A stretch of DNA of 64,000 nucleotides from assembly GCF_014650955.1 (NCBI RefSeq), contig NZ_BMVY01000019.1, positions 98,228 through 162,227 of the forward strand. Reading direction: 5' to 3'. The notes under the pieces are model-generated. The model made no database searches. It had not been told where the DNA came from and saw only the letters and a program-made list of their open reading frames with translations. The translations under genes were made by a program, and so were the position numbers. Positions 62,846 through 64,000 of this stretch are shown in pieces (position 1 is the stretch's first letter; every line of letters starts with the position of its first letter). Origin of the DNA: Streptomyces tauricus. GTDB lineage: Bacteria > Actinomycetota > Actinomycetes > Streptomycetales > Streptomycetaceae.

Positions 62846-64000
62846 CGCCGATGGCCACCGAGGGGGACAAGACGCCGGCACCGGCGGACCGGGCCACGGA
62901 CGCCCGCCGGTCCGCCGACCGGTCCGCCAGGAAGGGCATCGTCGGCCGGCTGTCCTGGGGACTGGCCGACCAGGCGGCCTCCAGCATGACCAACTTCGCG
63001 GTGGGCATCTACGTGGCACGCTCGCTGGGGCTGACCGCGTTCGGCGTGTTCAGCCTGGCCTGGCTGACCTACGGCGTGGTGCTCAACGTCGCCCGAGGGC
63101 TGGCCACCGATCCGCTCGTGGTGCGCTTCAGCGGCGTACCGGAGGCGTCCTGGCGCGCGGCGACGGCCCGTTCGTCGGGCGCCGCGCTCGGCGTGGGCAC
63201 CGCGCTCGGCGCGGTGTGCCTGCTGGTCGGGCTCGGTCTCGGCGGCCGGGTGGGACCCGCCTTCACCTGCCTCGGCGTCGTCCTCCCGGCGCTGCTCCTC
63301 CAGGACGCCTGGCGGTTCGCGTTCTTCGCCGCGGGCGCCGGCCGCAAGGCGTTCCTCAACGACCTCGTGTGGGGCGTCGCACTCGTCCCCGCCATGGTGA
63401 TCGCGGCCCGCGTGGACACCGTGGGCGCCTTCGTCCTGGCCTGGGGCGCGTCCGCCGCGGTGGCCGCCGTCTACGGCTGCTTCCAGTCCGGCATCCGCCC
63501 CCGGCTGACCCAGGCGCGCGGCTGGCTGCGCGAGCAGCGCGACCTCGGCTACCGGTACCTGGTCGAGAACGTCAGCCTCAGCGGCGCGAGCCAACTCCGG
63601 GCGTACGGGCTCGGCGTGATCGTCGGCGTCGGCGCGGTGGGCGCGGTCCGGGGCGCGGAACTCCTCCTCGGCCCGTTCCTCGCCCTCCTGATGGGCCTCT
63701 CCCTGGTCACCGTCGCGGAGGCGGCCCGCGTACTGCGGCGGGCCCCGCACCGACTGAGCAGATTCTGCCTCTACCTAGGCGGCGGACAGGCCGCCGCCGC
63801 GCTGCTCTGGGGCGGCGCCCTGCTGCTGATGCCGGACCGGGCGGGTGAGTTCGTGCTCGGCGGCGTCTGGGACTCCGCCTCGCAGCTCATCGTCCCGGCC
63901 ACGCTCGGCGTCGCGGGCGCCGGACTCGGCAGCGGCGCGGCGGCCGTGCTGGGCGCGCTCGCCGTACGCCGTCCGGTGGGTGTGGTCACCTGCATCACCT
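62842..64000 (+). CDS. Wzx-type polysaccharide flippase (partial, 3' end beyond window)
   Basis: An open frame from the ATG at 62842 (ATGA overlap) has no stop before the window ends, so at least 386 residues are present. After a charged N-terminus of about 30 residues come at least nine hydrophobic helices, with the family-typical early segment LADQAASSMTNFAVGIYVARSLGLTAFG (split: SSMTNFAVG, ARSLGLTAFG). It should flip lipid-linked repeat units across the membrane. The initiating transferase, polymerase and Wzz-like genes of the same pathway lie upstream. Confidence 0.83.
   Translation, partial: MTPMATEGDKTPAPADRATDARRSADRSARKGIVGRLSWGLADQAASSMTNFAVGIYVARSLGLTAFGVFSLAWLTYGVVLNVARGLATDPLVVRFSGVPEASWRAATARSSGAALGVGTALGAVCLLVGLGLGGRVGPAFTCLGVVLPALLLQDAWRFAFFAAGAGRKAFLNDLVWGVALVPAMVIAARVDTVGAFVLAWGASAAVAAVYGCFQSGIRPRLTQARGWLREQRDLGYRYLVENVSLSGASQLRAYGLGVIVGVGAVGAVRGAELLLGPFLALLMGLSLVTVAEAARVLRRAPHRLSRFCLYLGGGQAAAALLWGGALLLMPDRAGEFVLGGVWDSASQLIVPATLGVAGAGLGSGAAAVLGALAVRRPVGVVTCIT

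Overview
The window is very GC-rich (roughly 70% or more), with GTG/TTG starts, 4-base start/stop overlaps and a density of lipoproteins, LacI/GntR/RpiR regulators and Ser/Thr kinases that point to a chromosome segment of a Streptomyces or close relative. I saw no integrase, transposase, phage gene or CRISPR array. Gene identities come from reading motifs in the translated proteins; no database search was possible.

Layout. (1) 1-3653: an osmoprotectant (glycine betaine/choline-type) ABC importer (end of the ATPase, two permeases, lipoprotein receptor) followed by an RpiR/SIS regulator. (2) 3789-4473: tRNA-Pro(GGG) converging on a GNAT acetyltransferase, with a shared C(TTCG)G hairpin. (3) 4787-12826: a LacI regulator with a lac-operator-like site, a YtfQRT/YjfF-type sugar ABC importer and a secreted GH43 arabinofuranosidase with an AbfB module: arabinan breakdown and furanose-sugar uptake. 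(4) 12843-14701: EamA transporter and LysR regulator, divergent. (5) 14728-20010 (minus): a lipoprotein and two tandem Ser/Thr kinases, each fused to an extracellular periplasmic-binding-type sensor domain. (6) 20204-25452: a two-component system facing a flavin electron-transfer operon (ferric-reductase-like membrane oxidoreductase, tandem FMN-binding protein, ApbE flavin transferase).

(7) 25869-31836: a GntR/FCD-controlled aromatic-acid module. Its enzymes match the 4-oxalomesaconate branch of gallate/protocatechuate degradation (PIG-L-type hydratase, LigK/GalC-type aldolase, PrpF/GalD-type tautomerase), together with a XylE-type (VOC) extradiol dioxygenase and an AAHS-type transporter. The regulator gene and the transporter gene share an operator-like sequence. 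(8) 31869-39359: FGGY sugar kinase, MscS channel, crotonase, a flippase-like LPG-synthase-TM protein, and an ABC exporter behind a SoxR-type promoter. Two arrays of one 73/74-bp repeat family (25.5 kb and 35.8-36.2 kb), in opposite orientation, bracket this region.

(9) 40329-64000 and beyond: a cell-surface polysaccharide locus in which most genes overlap by 4 bases. It encodes an initiating glycosyl-1-phosphate transferase, an AlgD-like GDP-mannose dehydrogenase, glycosyltransferases, two Wzz-type proteins with eroded nucleotide-binding motifs, an asparagine-synthase-type amidotransferase, a bi-domain oxidoreductase, a heparinase/alginate-lyase-type protein, a beta-helix lipoprotein, an O-antigen-ligase/polymerase-type membrane protein, a CDP-sugar subcluster (C-methyltransferase, cytidylyltransferase, PIG-L deacetylase, SDR epimerase, DUF4910 protein) and a Wzx-type flippase cut by the window end. 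The combination suggests an uronic-acid or uronamide polymer carrying an unusual C-branched sugar.
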